A stretch of DNA of 30,950 bases from contig VAXR01000024.1 of assembly GCA_005885165.1 (NCBI GenBank), forward strand, positions 1 to 30,950, in the 5' to 3' direction. Shown here piece after piece: positions 29,827 through 30,950 of this stretch. Position 1 is the first letter of the stretch, and the number at the start of each line of letters is the position of its first letter. Origin of the DNA: Actinomycetota bacterium (GTDB lineage: Bacteria; Actinomycetota; Thermoleophilia; Solirubrobacterales; Thermoleophilaceae). Position numbers and translations under genes: made by a program. The notes beneath the pieces were generated by a model that was not told where the DNA came from, ran no database searches, and saw nothing but the letters and a program-made list of their open reading frames with translations.

Positions 29827-30482
29827 CGACACTGCGGGTGGCCCCGCACGTCCACTCGGAGTGGTCGTACGACGCGGAGTGGTCGCTGCCTCGGCTGGCC
29901 CGGCTGTTCGGCCGGCTCGGCTACGGCGGCGTCCTGATGACCGAGCACGATCGCGGCTTCGACCAGGGCCGCTGGGAGGCATATCGCGAGGCGTGCGCGG
30001 CCGCAAGCAGCACCTCGATGGTGGTCGTGCCGGGGATCGAGTACAGCGACTCGTCCAACCTCATCCACGTCACGGTCTGGGGCTGCGAGGAGTTCCTCGG
30101 CGAGGGAACGGGCACAGGCGAGCTGCTCGAGCGTGCGAGCGCCGCCGGCGCGAGCACGGTGTTCGCGCACCCGGGGCGCGGCGGCGCCGACCGCGCATTC
30201 GACGCAGGCTGGGCCGACCGGCTTGTGGGGGTCGAGTGGTGGAACCGCAAGTACGACGGATACGCGCCGCGGCCTGACGCCGGCAGGGCGCTCGCCGCCC
30301 ATGGGCCCGTCCCCTTCGTCGGCATCGACTTTCACTCGCCGCGCCAGCTCGTCCCCTTCGCGATGGTCCTGGAGCTCGACGGTCCGCCCTCGGTCCGCCC
30401 TCGGTCGCGGGCGTGCTGGCGGCGCTGCGCTCGCGGCGGTGCCGCCCCGAGGTCTTCGGCGTCTCCGCCCTCCGGCTCATGA
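29823..30482 (+). CDS. PHP-family metal-dependent phosphoesterase, C-terminus displaced by frameshift
   Basis: 219 residues as read, from GTG 29823, which overlaps the previous stop. The PHP metal-site motifs are complete: HVHSEWSYDAEWS near the start, TEHD, VVPGIEYSD, FAHPGRGG, and VGIDFHS. Length and motifs fit a small PHP domain protein, known to hydrolyse phosphoesters in several pathways, including polymerase proofreading and exopolysaccharide phosphatase use. After about residue 191 (LELDGPPSV) the chain turns into a low-quality Arg/Ser/Pro stretch. An 11-bp tandem duplication at 30381-30402 causes this. With one copy removed the protein runs on as a regular helical end for 241 residues to a stop at 30559. 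All metal ligands lie before the shift, so activity may persist. The neighbours suggest a role in polysaccharide synthesis control. Confidence 0.82.
   Translation: MTTLRVAPHVHSEWSYDAEWSLPRLARLFGRLGYGGVLMTEHDRGFDQGRWEAYREACAAASSTSMVVVPGIEYSDSSNLIHVTVWGCEEFLGEGTGTGELLERASAAGASTVFAHPGRGGADRAFDAGWADRLVGVEWWNRKYDGYAPRPDAGRALAAHGPVPFVGIDFHSPRQLVPFAMVLELDGPPSVRPRSRACWRRCARGGAAPRSSASPPSGS
30381..30402 (+). repeat. 11-bp tandem duplication that shifts the PHP reading frame
   Basis: GGTCCGCCCTC stands at 30381-30391 and again, identical, at 30392-30402. The length is not a multiple of three. Removing one copy restores a frame that continues as AGVLAALRSRRCRPEVFGVS. This could be a slipped-strand mutation, a phase-variable switch or an assembly error. 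Confidence 0.85.
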
Positions 30483-30559
30483 ATGGACGCGGCCTGCGCG
30501 CCGCCGGTGTGGCGGAGGGAGCCCGCAAGCTGGCGGCGTCCGCGTCGCGGCGCCTCTGA
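30403..30559 (+). other. Displaced C-terminal coding part of the PHP gene
   Basis: In the frame lost through the 11-bp duplication the codons read as a good protein end: VAGVLAALRSRRCRPEVFG, then SALRLMNGRGLRAAGVAEGA, then RKLAASASRRL and TGA at 30557-30559. Codon use is like that of the neighbours, and the stop lies only four bases before the ATG of the next gene, the tight spacing usual in this locus. This supports the view that 29823-30559 was one gene. Confidence 0.8.
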
Positions 30560-30563
30560 GCCC

Positions 30564-30950
30564 ATGCCGCGCGTCGCCCACCTGACCGCCGTGCACCCCG
30601 CCGACGACGTGCGGATCTTCGCCAAGGAGTGCCGATCGCTCGCCGCGGCCGGCTACCAGGTCGACCTCGTGGTCCCCGGAGCATCGGACGGCGTCGTGGA
30701 CGGGGTCGCGGTGCACGGCGTCGCCCCACCCGCGGGGGGACGGCTCGGCCGCATGACGCGCACAGCGCTCGACGTGTACCGGGCCGCGCGCCGGCTCGAC
30801 GCCGACCTCTACCACGTGCACGACCCCGAGCTCCTGCCCGCCGCACTGATGCTCCGCGGCCGGGGAAAGCAGGTCGTCTACGACTCACACGAGCACCTGC
30901 CGCAGCAGATCGTCACGAAGCCATGGATACCGGCTGAGATCAGGCGTCCG
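30564..30950 (+). CDS. GT4-family glycosyltransferase, 3' partial
   Basis: 129 residues are visible from ATG 30564; the frame is open to the window end. The N-terminal GT-B domain is well formed: RVAHLTAVHPADDVRIFAKE, then CRSLAAAGYQVDLVVPG, then ALDVYRAARRLDADLYHVHDPELLPAALML, then KQVVYDSHEHLPQQI. The HDPELLP and YDSHE pair is characteristic of the donor-side N-terminal domain of exopolysaccharide GT4 enzymes. It would add a sugar to the growing lipid-linked unit at the inner membrane face. It continues the plus-strand operon LegB - flippase - deacetylase/ATP-grasp - PHP. The catalytic C-terminal domain lies outside the window, so the sugar and linkage cannot be judged. Confidence 0.9.
   Translation, partial: MPRVAHLTAVHPADDVRIFAKECRSLAAAGYQVDLVVPGASDGVVDGVAVHGVAPPAGGRLGRMTRTALDVYRAARRLDADLYHVHDPELLPAALMLRGRGKQVVYDSHEHLPQQIVTKPWIPAEIRRP

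Overview
The window is very G+C rich, with third codon positions dominated by G and C. It uses GTG and TTG starts freely, genes often overlap by 4-8 bases, and one small protein carries an LPxTG sortase signal. This fits a high-GC Gram-positive (Actinomycetota) chromosome. A deep soil lineage such as Thermoleophilia (Solirubrobacterales/Gaiellales) is my best guess, but that is an inference from gene content and style and no rRNA gene is present to test it. I see no tRNA, rRNA, CRISPR array, transposase or phage gene.

Region 1 (1-6200) is mostly housekeeping. It holds the 3' part of a secreted clan-A glycoside hydrolase, a helical protein of unknown function coupled to it, and a small secreted protein. 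These are followed by a minus-strand pair, a threonine-synthase-like PLP enzyme and a MoaD/ThiS-type sulfur carrier, behind what reads as a SAM-I (S-box) riboswitch with its own promoter. Next come a CorA-type ion channel and a TetR regulator divergent from a small membrane protein, with a 32-bp inverted repeat between them.

Region 2 (6200-12750) holds an FAD-dependent oxidoreductase paired with a membrane GT2 glycosyltransferase (minus strand). Divergent from them is a tightly overlapping plus-strand set: HIT-family nucleotide hydrolase/transferase, phosphomannomutase/phosphoglucomutase, metallo-beta-lactamase-fold hydrolase, then a diacylglycerol-kinase-family lipid kinase.

Region 3 (12750-30950) is a cell-surface polysaccharide locus. 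Sugar-nucleotide enzymes include a DegT-type aminotransferase, a WecB-like UDP-GlcNAc 2-epimerase, a WecC-like nucleotide-sugar dehydrogenase and a LegB-like 4,6-dehydratase. The LegB-like gene is divergent from a second DegT aminotransferase that is fused to a deacetylase-like domain. Export and polymerisation are covered by two paralogous Wzx-type flippases and an O-antigen-ligase/Wzy-type protein with a C-terminal repeat region. Tailoring enzymes include two paralogous ATP-grasp ligases, one free-standing and one fused to a NodB-type deacetylase, and a PHP-family phosphoesterase. A GT4 glycosyltransferase starts just before the window ends. A secreted protein with a His-rich tail and an 88-residue LPxTG protein lie among them.

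The parts most worth a second look are (a) the SAM-riboswitch / ThrC-like / sulfur-carrier unit, which suggests methionine or homocysteine synthesis rather than threonine synthesis; (b) the duplicated flippase + ATP-grasp module with its unusual deacetylase fusions; (c) an 11-bp tandem duplication that throws the PHP gene out of frame; and (d) a roughly 200-bp nested palindrome between wecB and wecC. All functions are read from motifs and context only; no database search was possible.
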